From Hippopus hippopus (lineage: Eukaryota; Mollusca; Bivalvia; Cardiida; Cardiidae), in contig OX328111.1 in assembly GCA_946811185.2 (NCBI GenBank), positions 39,854,388 to 39,918,387 of the forward strand: a stretch of DNA of 64,000 nucleotides, written 5' to 3'. Position 1 is the stretch's first letter, and each line of letters opens with the position of its first letter. The notes under the pieces were generated by a model. The model had not been told where the DNA came from and did no database searches. It saw only the letters and a list, made by a program, of their open reading frames with translations. Positions 23,346-31,667 of the stretch are shown here, one piece after another. The position numbers and the translations under genes are program-made.

Positions 23346-24350
23346 AGCTATCATGTGTCACCTTTTATGTCTTGGCATGCGCTCAAATGTTGTGCATGGC
23401 TATTTTTGCACAGCAACTAAAACTGCCATGTATTAGTTGGTAGTTGTCAACACAAACTTGTGGTTCTTATCTATGTATGAAGAGAAAAGGTCTGGGCAAA
23501 AGTCAGTCTCCTTTTTTCTCACAAGTTTATGCAACATCAACCAGTTGCTTCTGAAAGTGTCGTAAGTCAATTTTATGTTTTAGCGCTGCAGTTAAACATA
23601 AAATCGACTTACGACTCAAAGGGTCACCAAAATTGGTTCAATGTTTTCCTGCCCCTGGTAATAGAAAACTGAAAAATTGGTTTACATTTCTTAGATTTGT
23701 GCAATAGGTATCAGTTGCTTCCGGAAGTGTCTAAGTTGATTTTATGATTTTATACACAGCACTTAACATGGGTGGGGTAGTCATCGTAAGCAATTCAATG
23801 GCCCTAGTAAGAGAAAACGAAAAAAAAATTGTTCCCTATTGTTGTAGTCTACTAGTACTCCTGTAATAAAGCGTGATATGCAGACTTTAGAAAAAATTAA
23901 ATAAAGTTCCCACTACCAAATTGAACATTCTCAATTGAGCAAATGTATAGAATTGTGTATAACGTTACCGTGAATTACGTTACTGTCTTTTTTAGTTTAT
24001 TTAAGCTGAACAGGAAAAGGGCGAATTGATAGGAAACATTTCTACCGCAAGTCGGAACACTCTTCACGGTGCTGTAATTAAACAACTTTTAATGCGGTAA
24101 CACGTTGTATTTCTTCGAGAATATCATCAGAACTTTGCGGACGGTAAGTGTTGCTTATTTGATAGTCATATTGTACGCGAAGATAATGTCATCCTCCGGT
24201 TTATTATTTCAATCGATGTAAGAATGTCAAGTTAAATTGCTGACACGATTGCATAGTTCTTGTAGTTGTTTTGCATGCTAGAAGTTTTGCTTGAAGTCGT
24301 AACGCAATTAACATTGGTAACGTAATTCACGATGTGTTCATCTCTTTCCA

Positions 24351-24540
24351 GGACAATGGACAAAGCACATGAGGAGATACACAAGGCCCACAGAGAAAGA
24401 AAAGGCTAGAGATTACCTGCAAAACCAATCAAAACGGGTGAAGCGCTACTATAGGCCATTAGAGCACAGAAGCTTAAAATAAGAGAACGAAAAAAGATGC
24501 AAGAAGGCAGCCACGTTTCATTTCAAGTTAGATTGAAACT
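24351..24540 (+). other. Possible exon of a basic protein, broken
   Basis: Follows an acceptor-like CATCTCTTTCCAG. The open frame after it reads a lysine/arginine-rich peptide (MRRYTRPTEKEKARDYLQ then NQSKRVKRYYRP) and stops at about 24482. Another frame continues RAQKLKIRERKKMQ, so a one-base shift would extend it. A donor-like CGGACGGTAAGT lies at 24137. There is no homologue I can name and no second exon is found. Confidence 0.25.
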
Positions 24541-24948
24541 TTCATCATTTCAACTTAATGATTGTGTACACTAACTTGTGTTTGTTCGCCAAGGAAAGCC
24601 AAATGTAACTGTTAGTAAGTTAAATACCGAACTATGTGAAAAAAAAAACAGAAATTGTGATATTTTTTTCACATTAAATAATTATTACGAAAGTTTGTGA
24701 ATTAGTCTATGTGACTTTTACCAATAGTCGTTTATCGGTTATTATTGGTAGGCCATTAAGCAATGCTTACAAATCAAAGAAAGTTTAATATTACTCAAAA
24801 AAATTGACCTGCAATTCATTTACTGTCGTCAGTACTTGGTGAATTTTACGGGGTAATACTCAATTTTTTATCGTTCAATTTTATATCGGGTTGCCTTGAA
24901 AACAAATGACCCCGCAAAAGTCACCGAGTATTGGCGGAAGCCAATGAG

Positions 24949-25188
24949 TGACAGATCAATTTTGTTGAGTGGTACTAAAAGATATTTTAAAGAAATGATA
25001 ATAAATAATAACCCAAGCCAGATTTGAACATACGACTCCAGAATGGAGAGCCAATCACCTTACCAGAGTACTTGATCGTCTGTACCGTTGGAAAGGCTTT
25101 TTTTGTAAATTTTCATTTGAAAACCTACATTTGGAAAGTTCGAACCGACTACTAATGAGGATCAAAAGGAATATTAATGAGCGACAGG
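24949..25188. repeat. Duplicated flank with tRNA-like insert
   Basis: GACAGATCAATTTTGTTGAG at about 24950 resembles the sequence split by the Polinton (GACAGG at 25183 and GACAGGTTAATTCTGTTGAG at 43326). Between the two copies lies a SINE-like stretch (AGATTTGAACATACGACTCC, 25023). The Polinton therefore landed in one arm of an older duplication. Confidence 0.5.
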
Positions 25189-25468
25189 AGTAGATAGATA
25201 TTTACCCTATCTGGCTAATTTTTTAATTTTTTGCTAATTTTTTAATTTTTTGATTAAATTTTTATAAAATAAGCCAGTTTGCCCATACGATTTTGTATGA
25301 AAAATCTATTTCCTCATAATTCTAAAGAAAATAAATTTCGTTATCCACTAACCAACGCATCGATTAACCAACGCATCAACTAATGACCCCCCATGTGTCA
25401 ACGCAAGATAAGTCTATGCATGAGGGACCATCTAATTACTATATCCATTTTACCTTTAATTCAAAAAT
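25189..25468 (+). repeat. Polinton left terminal inverted repeat
   Basis: 280 bp, matching the reverse complement of 43046-43325 at every position I compared. Contains (CTAATTTTTTAATTTTTTG) twofold subrepeats near the tip and CCAACGCATCGATTAACCAACGCATC further in. It ends one base into the stop codon of the adjacent RING gene. Confidence 0.97.
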
Positions 25469-26415
25469 TACTGCCTACACATGGGGCATTTAGTTAAGGG
25501 ATATAGTTCATTACATGACTCGCAAATACATAGATGCCCACATTTAGAAAATGATATTTCTGGAGGATTAGTGGCGCAGATGCAACAGAATTCTTCTTGA
25601 TATATTTTTATTCTTTTATAGTTTGATCCGGTTATCGGTCTCATTGGTTCTATTTTAATGTTTGAAAATGGTGAGACTGAAATATATTGCCAATATGATT
25701 CAAGATGTTCTGGGTTAATAAAACGAACATTATTACATCCATCAGTAGTTTTAATTATTACTGCATTCTTTAGGTCACATTTTTCATAACATGGTAAACT
25801 TAATGAAAGCGATAATTCTTTTATTTTTCTTCTTGCATTATCATTAATTGGTTCTCCGTATAAATTATCGAATCTCCTACTAAATTCTATATAAGGTGGA
25901 TGACAAGTATAATGCCCTTTGCTTAGTGTTTTTTTATATTTTTCACAAAATGCTTTGTAAGCAATTTCTATTTCCTTTTTGAAGAGTGAAATATAGTTCT
26001 CTGGGTAACATCCTATATTAAACCAAAAACTATCAATTCTCTCATAACCCCCTTCATAAGCCTCATAAAATCCAACCCACATTAATGTATTCATATTTTC
26101 ACTCGTTTTATAATGATAATGGTCTTTAAATTTTGAAAAATTTAAACTGTAAAAATAATATGTAACAGGTATTATTTTTTTTAACACTGAAGGATAATAA
26201 TTAGAAAGGTCTTTATCCCGCATGTAAAAAACATCAATATTATGAAATTGTATTTTATTTTCATGAATATCATGGTAAACTATATGCTTATCTTCAATAT
26301 GATCATTTAATTTTGTGATTTGTTCACTGGTAAATCTTTCTAACACTTCTGTTTTTTTATAAGGCAATGTATCAAGTACATCGTAAAAAACTTCATTTGT
26401 ATGTAAGACGCTCAT
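25468..26415 (-). CDS. RING-finger protein 1 (IAP-type RING)
   Basis: 315 residues. The C-terminal 40 residues form a C3HC4 RING of the type in inhibitor-of-apoptosis proteins: C278/C280 region, C292-G-H294, C298-x2-C301, C310-P-x-C313, ending RQ at the very C-terminus as in IAP-type E3 ligases. The first 270 residues are hydrophilic and aromatic-rich without a BIR or other domain I recognise. It probably acts as an E3 ubiquitin ligase against a host or viral protein; that is inference from the RING alone. The stop codon starts within the left TIR, so it is the outermost gene. It is a paralogue of the next gene (26464-27333), with the same layout and the same upstream block (TTATAAAATAATTCAAG before ATG). 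Nothing is missing. Confidence 0.85.
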   Translation of the reverse strand: MSVLHTNEVFYDVLDTLPYKKTEVLERFTSEQITKLNDHIEDKHIVYHDIHENKIQFHNIDVFYMRDKDLSNYYPSVLKKIIPVTYYFYSLNFSKFKDHYHYKTSENMNTLMWVGFYEAYEGGYERIDSFWFNIGCYPENYISLFKKEIEIAYKAFCEKYKKTLSKGHYTCHPPYIEFSRRFDNLYGEPINDNARRKIKELSLSLSLPCYEKCDLKNAVIIKTTDGCNNVRFINPEHLESYWQYISVSPFSNIKIEPMRPITGSNYKRIKIYQEEFCCICATNPPEISFSKCGHLCICESCNELYPLTKCPMCRQ

Positions 26416-26463
26416 CTTGAATTATTTTATAACTTAAAATTTAAGTTATAAAATAAAAAAAAA
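26416..26463 (-). promoter_or_regulatory. Upstream block of RING gene 1
   Basis: On the minus strand: AAATTTTAAGTTATAAAATA then ATTCAAG directly before the ATG. The same block precedes the second RING gene (27334-27360), and a close variant (ATCATAAAATAATTCAAA) precedes the right-edge gene at 42992. Likely core promoter and leader shared by the three edge genes. Confidence 0.6.
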
Positions 26464-27333
26464 TTACTGCCTACATATGGGGCATTTATCTAAAGGATGT
26501 GTGTTATCACATGTTTCACATATACATAGATGTCCACATTTTTTGAATGATATATTTGGGGAATTAATGGTACATATAATACATTTATTTTCTGAAAAAA
26601 TTTTTTGTTTTATTCTAAATTTTTCTGGAGGCATCACAGGTTTAACTTGCATATTTAATTCAAAAGGTAAATTAGTAAATTTTATAAATGGTGAACAATG
26701 CATAAAGTATTCAAAACATTCATAATCATAATCATTTGATTTAAAGTTATGTTTTTTATAATTTTCATTATTATATTCTAAAGTATTAATATCATGATCA
26801 TAATGTACTAAAAAAGTATCACTAAATCCTAAAGCAATATTAAACCAATATGTACCTATTGTGTTATAATATGTAGTTCTATTATCCATAATACCAATTA
26901 ACATTTTATTTTTAAGATTGAAATTGATATGCTCATTTTCTTCAAGTTCTGCAATAAAATCGGAACACCCCTCTTCATAAAGTTTTTTACTATAGTGATA
27001 ATAAATTACTGATTTTGCTTCATATAAACAAAAAGTATGAGATGTATGATTATATATACCAGGGAAAAATATTTTGGTACCTGTATTATTATAAACAGGT
27101 TTATTTCTAATATTTTTTATATAAAGATGATCTATTAAGTGAAAAATATGAGAGTTAAATAATACATTTTTTCTATTATGTAAGTTAGCTCCTTTATATT
27201 TTTGGTGAAGTCTGGCAACTTCTTTATGATGCTCTTTCTCAGTTAAAAATTTAGTAATGGTATACTCATTTTCATTATCAATAATATAATTAGGTTTTTC
27301 TAAATCATTTACAAATTTACTTAGCTCACTCAT
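26464..27333 (-). CDS. RING-finger protein 2 (IAP-type RING)
   Basis: 289 residues with a C-terminal RING: C251-x2-C254, C266-G-H268, C272-x2-C275, C284-P-I-C287, ending RQ. The RING is closely similar to that of the downstream neighbour (KCGHLCICE shared), while the N-terminal halves have drifted but keep a common spacing (for example YWFNIALG against FWFNIGCY). Tandem duplication followed by divergence is the simple reading. Predicted cytoplasmic/nuclear E3 ligase. RING/IAP-like genes are common in large DNA viruses as anti-apoptotic or host-range factors, so a role against host defence is possible but unproven. Confidence 0.85.
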   Translation of the reverse strand: MSELSKFVNDLEKPNYIIDNENEYTITKFLTEKEHHKEVARLHQKYKGANLHNRKNVLFNSHIFHLIDHLYIKNIRNKPVYNNTGTKIFFPGIYNHTSHTFCLYEAKSVIYYHYSKKLYEEGCSDFIAELEENEHINFNLKNKMLIGIMDNRTTYYNTIGTYWFNIALGFSDTFLVHYDHDINTLEYNNENYKKHNFKSNDYDYECFEYFMHCSPFIKFTNLPFELNMQVKPVMPPEKFRIKQKIFSENKCIICTINSPNISFKKCGHLCICETCDNTHPLDKCPICRQ

Positions 27334-27359
27334 CTTGAATTATTTTATAACTTAAAATT

Positions 27360-27580
27360 TTAAAAAATCAAAAAAAAATTTTTCATATATATTTCCTATA
27401 TCACAATAAAGCAACATAGGAAATGTTAATTACTTAACATTTAAGCAACAATGGAAATATAGAAAATAGATGCCTTAGCTAAACCGATATAATAAACATT
27501 AAACCCTTCTTCCTATTTTTTAATAGGGTTTATTAATTTCTTAATTTATTTCGTATAAAATTTTTTATAAAATATTTAAA
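27360..27580. promoter_or_regulatory. Intergenic region with inverted and direct repeats
   Basis: Between the divergent RING 2 and the small ORF. Contains a perfect inverted repeat AAATGTTAA/TTAACATTT (27421-27429 and 27434-27442), a direct repeat AAGCAACA(T/A)..GGAAAT (27409 and 27443), and a hairpin ATTAAACCCT/AGGGTTTATT (27498-27507 and 27535-27544). Could be a promoter, terminator or processing signal. Confidence 0.45.
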
Positions 27581-27739
27581 ATGAAGTTTTTGAAGTTATT
27601 TTCAAAGAAAAAAGATAAACCTATTAATAATGATATTATTAAAAAACAAATAATTAAACTAGATAGACGTATACAAGAATTAGAATTAATTATTGCTGGA
27701 TTAATGGATATTTTAAGTGATATGAAGAAATCTAAATAA
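27581..27739 (+). CDS. Small basic coiled-coil protein, 52 aa
   Basis: A short frame with a lysine-rich N-terminus (MKFLKLFSKKKDK) followed by about 35 residues with heptad hydrophobics (IIKKQIIKLDRRIQELEL). It starts after TTATAAAATATTTAAA, the same kind of start-proximal TATA block as the other Polinton genes, which is why I accept it despite its size. It is the only plus-strand frame in the left, minus-strand block. Possible oligomeric or membrane-proximal accessory protein; function unknown. Convergent with the fibre gene, whose stop is 38 bases away. Confidence 0.55.
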   Translation: MKFLKLFSKKKDKPINNDIIKKQIIKLDRRIQELELIIAGLMDILSDMKKSK

Positions 27740-27776
27740 ATATATAATATATTTCTTTATAATATATTATATATAT

Positions 27777-28966
27777 CTACAAGTCTAATTCTATTAAAAT
27801 AGATATGTAAGCGTGTGTTACATTACGACTATCTGTTCTCGAAATAAAGTTTACGATGTCACATTGTTTTACCTCCAACACCCTCGGAAAAACTACACAA
27901 CTACAAGTTTCATCCGCTTTTTTAATAATAGAGTAATCAACCTGCTCATTTCCGTTTATCGATATATTAACTTTTATCTCTTCTCCTCGTACATTAGCAT
28001 TATCTTTAACAACTGTTAAACTTCCTCTTATGATTCTACCTGGAGCAGTCATACAATAACCCCCTAATCCATGCTTTCTACCTGAATTACCATTACCGAA
28101 TGAAACTCATAATTACCAACCCCTAATGGTCCATTTTCTTCAGCCCACACAGTTATAATAGGTTTAGGACCTATGAGAGAAGGAAGAGATACTTTTCTAT
28201 CCACATAGGATTTTGTCACTAAATCTCTCTCTTCTACTGGGGTTGCCGCGTTTTTTATAGAAAAACCTTGAAGGTCTATGTTAGTCACCGCCATGAAACT
28301 CCCATCCGGATTTTTTATAATAGCTCCACCATTATCAACATAATTTTTATTGACAGCAGAGTCACGGGATACCGGGTTAGGTAAACCAGTAATCGAGTTA
28401 CCAATCATATCTATTCCACCATCTATTGAATAGGAACCATCTTGGTTTTTTGTTAAAGCTTTTTCACCCGCGTTAGCTGCTTCAATAGCGGTATCCACGT
28501 AAAACTTATTAGAGGCTTGGTCGTGTCTTGTAGGGATTCCAAGATTGTTAATTACTCGTCCTCCCATTGAGATTGCATCATCTGCCTCATACCACCTTCC
28601 ATCTTTATAAACAAAGGCTCTATCAACATTATCCACATAATTTTTAGTAGCAGCTTCACCCGGTTCTTTTGGATCCTTAACATTTCTTATTGGATTAAAA
28701 CCCATATTTAAATATCCAGTAACATGGTATCCTCCGTTTTCATCCAACAACCCTGAGTTAGCGTCAACATAAGCCTTAGTTGCTGCATCTTGAGGATTTA
28801 CTGGATTACTAACCCTTGTTAATGTATTACCATTCATGTCTATAGACCCACTAACAACAGTTGTTCCATCTTTACGTAAAAAATTATTATTTATGTAAGT
28901 GAGTGACACACCATCACCGCTTGTTTCGCCATCATCTTTCATTCTTCCGAATTTGTCAACAGGCAT
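27777..28966 (-). CDS. Tail-fibre-like protein, frameshifted
   Basis: The first frame (28064-28966, 300 residues from the ATG after TATATAAAAAA) has five imperfect repeats of about 45-50 residues, each ending in a (A)TKxYVD-type motif (near residues 63-68, 107-112, 154-158, 206-211 and 251-256) preceded by D/xMxGNxIxxLxNPV. This is the collar/shaft repeat of many phage tail-fibre proteins. A last segment KPIITVWAEENGPL begins a head domain that continues in a second frame (27777-28052, 91 residues, ending LIELDL) after a one-base shift near 28103-28105. The second frame has no TATA block of its own and is open upstream of its ATG through that site. Expected role: virion fibre for receptor binding, by analogy. 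It could also be a host-exposed adhesin. The break may be mutation or sequencing error. Confidence 0.7.
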
Positions 28967-28980
28967 TTTTTTATATAGCA

Positions 28981-29397
28981 CTAAAAAAGTTTATTTAAAA
29001 CATTTTGAAACTGGTTACCTCTAGATAACTCTTTTAGAATGTACAAACATAAATGACCACAAAATACTTGATCAGCTTGTTGTAATTGGTCAGTATTGTA
29101 CTGTATTGGGCTTTTTAAATAATCTCGAATTTCAATAGGTGGTTGTATGCCATAACTATCAAAATAAATTTTAGTTTTACCATTTTTATACCAAGCGACC
29201 CAATGTGTACCAGGCCCACCACTTTTATCAAAGTTTACTATACCACATTCTTTTTTACTCGGTTTTTTCGGTAATGTATCTAGTAAAAAAACTCCTCTAA
29301 AATAAGGAATCTTTAATCTTTTAACGGCACCCTCTAATTCGAAATTGTTCAACGGTTTATTCGGTAAAATTACGTTTTCAATCGAAATATTTGACAT
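28981..29397 (-). CDS. PRO: Adenain/Ulp1-type maturation protease
   Basis: 138 residues from the ATG at 29397, chosen over an upstream start because ACTATAAAAAA lies directly before it. It is a C5-family cysteine protease with His65 in GTHWVAWY, Asp80 in IYFDSYG, Gln106/107 positioned for the oxyanion hole and Cys113 in QVFCGHLCLYIL. In adenoviruses and Polintons this enzyme cleaves capsid precursors at (M/I/L)xGG-x or (M/I/L)xGx-G. A matching IEGG-F occurs in the neighbouring 32876-33460 product. It lies between the fibre and integrase genes on the same strand; its stop overlaps a nominal GTG start of the fibre frame. All catalytic residues are present. Confidence 0.93.
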   Translation of the reverse strand: MSNISIENVILPNKPLNNFELEGAVKRLKIPYFRGVFLLDTLPKKPSKKECGIVNFDKSGGPGTHWVAWYKNGKTKIYFDSYGIQPPIEIRDYLKSPIQYNTDQLQQADQVFCGHLCLYILKELSRGNQFQNVLNKLF

Positions 29398-29407
29398 TTT
29401 TTTATAG

Positions 29408-30313
29408 TTAAATATTTCTAATATCTTTATTGTCAACCCATGAATTAAATTCATCAGGATAACCTTTCCACTTTACGAGAGATTTCTTTTTTCCTTTTTT
29501 AATAACCTTTTCTATCCTATACAGCTCTTGACTGGTTTTCTGCAGTTCAGGTTCATAAAAGGTACCTTGTATTTCTTCTCCATTAAAATCTTTAATTTTA
29601 TATGTTATAGGTGATGTAAGTTTTACTTCAGAAACTGTAAAAACCTCCTCAGTCCATCTTGTTGTATAACCTTTTTCAAAAGTCTTTTTCTTTTTAGTTA
29701 TCCTTACTTTATCTCCAACGGAAAACTTAGGATTAAAGTCTTTTATTTCTAAATGATCAGGGTAAAGATTTCTCCAAACTCTCGTTTCATTTTCTTTTTT
29801 ACTAGCGTCTACCGGAGTCATCTTAATAGATGAATGCCTCGTGTTATTATATTTTTTAACCAAATCCGGTAGCACATTAATGTAAACGTTTGTAGAGTTA
29901 GCGGAGAAATACTTCCACATTTTTTCTTTCATTGTTCTAATCCATCTCTCAACCACACTAGATTTTTCCTCATTTTCGGTAGAATATAATTCAACCAAGT
30001 CTTTTACATCTTTGTTATAAAACTCTTTACCCTTATCCACCCACATTTTTTCAGGTTTTCTCTCCTTAAAAATACTTTTTAATGCTATAGCAACAGATTT
30101 TCCTGTTTTATCTTTTAATGACACCAGATATCCATATTTAGAAAAGATATCAATGACAGCGAGAAGGTATTTAACACCACGATTAAACTTAGAAAATGTT
30201 TGCATGTCTACTAAATCCGCAGCCCATATCCTATCTATACCGTTTACTCTAACTCTCCTTTTCTTAAATTTTCTTTTTACGGGTTTATGTAATTCTTCCG
30301 TTAAATTTTTTTT
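29408..30313 (-). CDS. INT: Integrase with C-terminal chromodomain
   Basis: A retroviral-type (DDE) integrase core followed by an SH3-like segment and a chromodomain (YRIEKVIKK, LVKWKGYPDEFNSWV). The first catalytic Asp is in IWAADLVDM (about 30217). The second is in MWVDKGKEF and the Glu is in SSVVERWIRT. Only about 28 residues separate the second Asp and the Glu, against about 35 in typical enzymes, so a few residues may be lost. The frame has no ATG before the first catalytic Asp; it opens inside an A14 tract (30306-30319) where the PLA2 frame ends. It is therefore probably made as the 3' part of the zinc-ribbon/PLA2 unit by -1 slippage, unless the gene is broken. It catalyses strand transfer of the TIR ends, with the chromodomain targeting histone marks. 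Confidence 0.88.
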   Translation of the reverse strand, partial: KKNLTEELHKPVKRKFKKRRVRVNGIDRIWAADLVDMQTFSKFNRGVKYLLAVIDIFSKYGYLVSLKDKTGKSVAIALKSIFKERKPEKMWVDKGKEFYNKDVKDLVELYSTENEEKSSVVERWIRTMKEKMWKYFSANSTNVYINVLPDLVKKYNNTRHSSIKMTPVDASKKENETRVWRNLYPDHLEIKDFNPKFSVGDKVRITKKKKTFEKGYTTRWTEEVFTVSEVKLTSPITYKIKDFNGEEIQGTFYEPELQKTSQELYRIEKVIKKGKKKSLVKWKGYPDEFNSWVDNKDIRNI

Positions 30314-30672
30314 TTTTTTACTCCCATTCCAAATTTCATTTTTGTTCCAATGAGTCTACTTACCAAACCTCTTTCCATTTTTTCTCTAATACTAGGATTG
30401 TAAATCCCTTCTAACTCTGTTAACATATTCTTATCACACACTGCGTTTCTTGTAGCAGTATCATTGTGTTGAAGATAGCAAACATCATGATTATAAGCGG
30501 CTTTATCAACACGGTTTATAGGTTTACTCCATTCCTTCGGTGTTAAATCTGGATTGAGTCTTTTATTTAGTTTGGTACCTGGCCCTGTAAAGTTGTGCCC
30601 TGGTAGATGCATTTCAACAGGTAAATTATTTATAAATTTATTTAATATACTACTCCCGGTGGTTTTTTTTTT
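30301..30672 (-). CDS. Phospholipase A2-like domain segment
   Basis: A parvovirus/Polinton-type PLA2: a calcium-loop-like FTGPGTKLNKRLNP, then WSKPINRVDKAAYNHDVCYLQH with the catalytic His-Asp pair, and the conserved RNAVCDKNMLTELEGI region. The frame is open from an A10 tract (30663-30672) to a stop at 30301. An ATG at 30612 lies inside conserved sequence (NNLPVE precedes it), so that is probably not the true N-terminus. Upstream, in the +1-related frame, lies the zinc ribbon; downstream lies the integrase. In virions such PLA2 domains breach endosomal membranes. No TATA block precedes the ATG, supporting translation as part of a longer product. Confidence 0.8.
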   Translation of the reverse strand, partial: KKKTTGSSILNKFINNLPVEMHLPGHNFTGPGTKLNKRLNPDLTPKEWSKPINRVDKAAYNHDVCYLQHNDTATRNAVCDKNMLTELEGIYNPSIREKMERGLVSRLIGTKMKFGMGVKKKKI

Positions 30673-30797
30673 ATAAATTGTGATTTAGTTATTCCACAAA
30701 TAACACATTTCCCCTGCATCATATTTCTTCCATTTTTAGAAACAGAATATTTTATATCATTCGTATCTGTATGTTTTTTACATTTAACGCAATACAT
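30642..30797 (-). CDS. Zinc-ribbon N-terminal module (DUF5679-like)
   Basis: 51 residues: C3-x2-C6 (YCVKC) and C31-x2-C34 (CVICG) form a four-cysteine ribbon with a basic linker containing KNGR, as in the small Polinton zinc-ribbon proteins. It starts 38 bases from the divergent ATPase gene, after TTTATATAAAACAAA. The conserved part ends in FIKKK at an A10 tract (30663-30672); past it the frame gives only six further residues and a stop, while the PLA2 frame opens at the same tract. The ribbon is probably the N-terminus of the PLA2-integrase unit, reached by a -1 shift. Confidence 0.7.
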   Translation of the reverse strand: MYCVKCKKHTDTNDIKYSVSKNGRNMMQGKCVICGITKSQFIKKKPPGVVY

Positions 30798-30835
30798 TTT
30801 GTTTTATATAAAAAAATAAAAATATTTAAATAAAA
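30798..30835. promoter_or_regulatory. Divergent promoter, zinc-ribbon/PLA2/IN and ATPase
   Basis: 38 bp separate two start codons on opposite strands. It contains GTTTTATATAAAA (near-palindromic) and TTTAAATAAAA abutting the ATPase ATG, so each direction has its own TATA-like block. Confidence 0.6.
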
Positions 30836-31618
30836 ATGGATATTATGAACTTATCATGGAATGAAGTACTATCAAAGAGATTTAATCACTCCCTTTTACC
30901 AAAAAGTATTAGGGGTTTAATTGTAGGTAAATCATCATGTGGTAAAACTACTTTATTGTTAAACCTTTTACTCAGACCAGATTGGCTTGACTACAACGAT
31001 TTAAATGTTTTTGGAAAAAGCCTTTTTCAACCGGAATACCGAATACTAAAAAAGGCTTTTGAAGAAAAACTACCAAAAGAATGTATCTTAAGATTGTTTA
31101 ACATGCGTGATGACATACAAGAACTAAACATTCCACCAATAGCTTTAGTTGAAGAATGGGCTAAAACGATTAAAAACAAATCAGATATAAATTGCAACTT
31201 CTTTGAAAATACGAGTGATGTGCCTGATCCGAGAGAGTTAAACTTAGAAAATAAAAATTTAATAATTTTCGATGATTTACTTTTAGAAAAGCAAAATAAA
31301 TGTGAGTGTTACTACATTCGAGGAAGGCATAGTAATGTTGACTGCTTTTACCTTTGCCAGAATTATTTTAGACTACCGAGACAAACTATTAGAGAAAACG
31401 CTAATTTTATTTGCCTTTTTCCACAAGACCTAAAAAACATTAATCATATTTATAGTGATCATGTAGGTGAAGATATGCCTAAGGATGAGTTTAGAAAGTT
31501 TTGTCAAGAGGCATGGGAAAGACCACATGGTTTTGCTATCATTGACTTAACCAGTAAAAAACATGATGGAAAGTATAGAAACGGTTTTGATAACTTCTAC
31601 ATACCTAAGTCAGTATAA
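30836..31618 (+). CDS. ATP: DNA-packaging ATPase (FtsK/HerA, A32-like)
   Basis: 260 residues. Walker A GKSSCGKTT at residues 31-39 after a hydrophobic strand (RGLIV) and Walker B NLIIFDDLLLE with Asp146/Asp147. The segment RGRHSNVDCFYLCQNYFRLPRQTIREN is the conserved post-Walker-B region of Polinton and adeno-like packaging ATPases (sensor QNYF). It pumps the element's DNA into capsids. First gene of the plus-strand virion block. The start follows TTTAAATAAAA. Full length and intact. Confidence 0.93.
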   Translation: MDIMNLSWNEVLSKRFNHSLLPKSIRGLIVGKSSCGKTTLLLNLLLRPDWLDYNDLNVFGKSLFQPEYRILKKAFEEKLPKECILRLFNMRDDIQELNIPPIALVEEWAKTIKNKSDINCNFFENTSDVPDPRELNLENKNLIIFDDLLLEKQNKCECYYIRGRHSNVDCFYLCQNYFRLPRQTIRENANFICLFPQDLKNINHIYSDHVGEDMPKDEFRKFCQEAWERPHGFAIIDLTSKKHDGKYRNGFDNFYIPKSV

Positions 31619-31667
31619 AAAAAAAAAATTGAAAATAATTTTTTTAAACAATATTAATAATAAAAAA

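Noticed and set aside
29398..29454. Longer protease with 19 extra N-terminal residues
   Set aside because: The extension lies in the integrase C-terminus region and the inner ATG has the ACTATAAAAAA block.
30612..30614. Independent translation start of PLA2
   Set aside because: No TATA block, and conserved Polinton residues (LPVE) precede it in frame; kept only as an alternative.
31563..31667. Upstream start for the 121-residue acidic protein
   Set aside because: Overlaps the ATPase end, lacks a TATA block, and the added residues are low-complexity.
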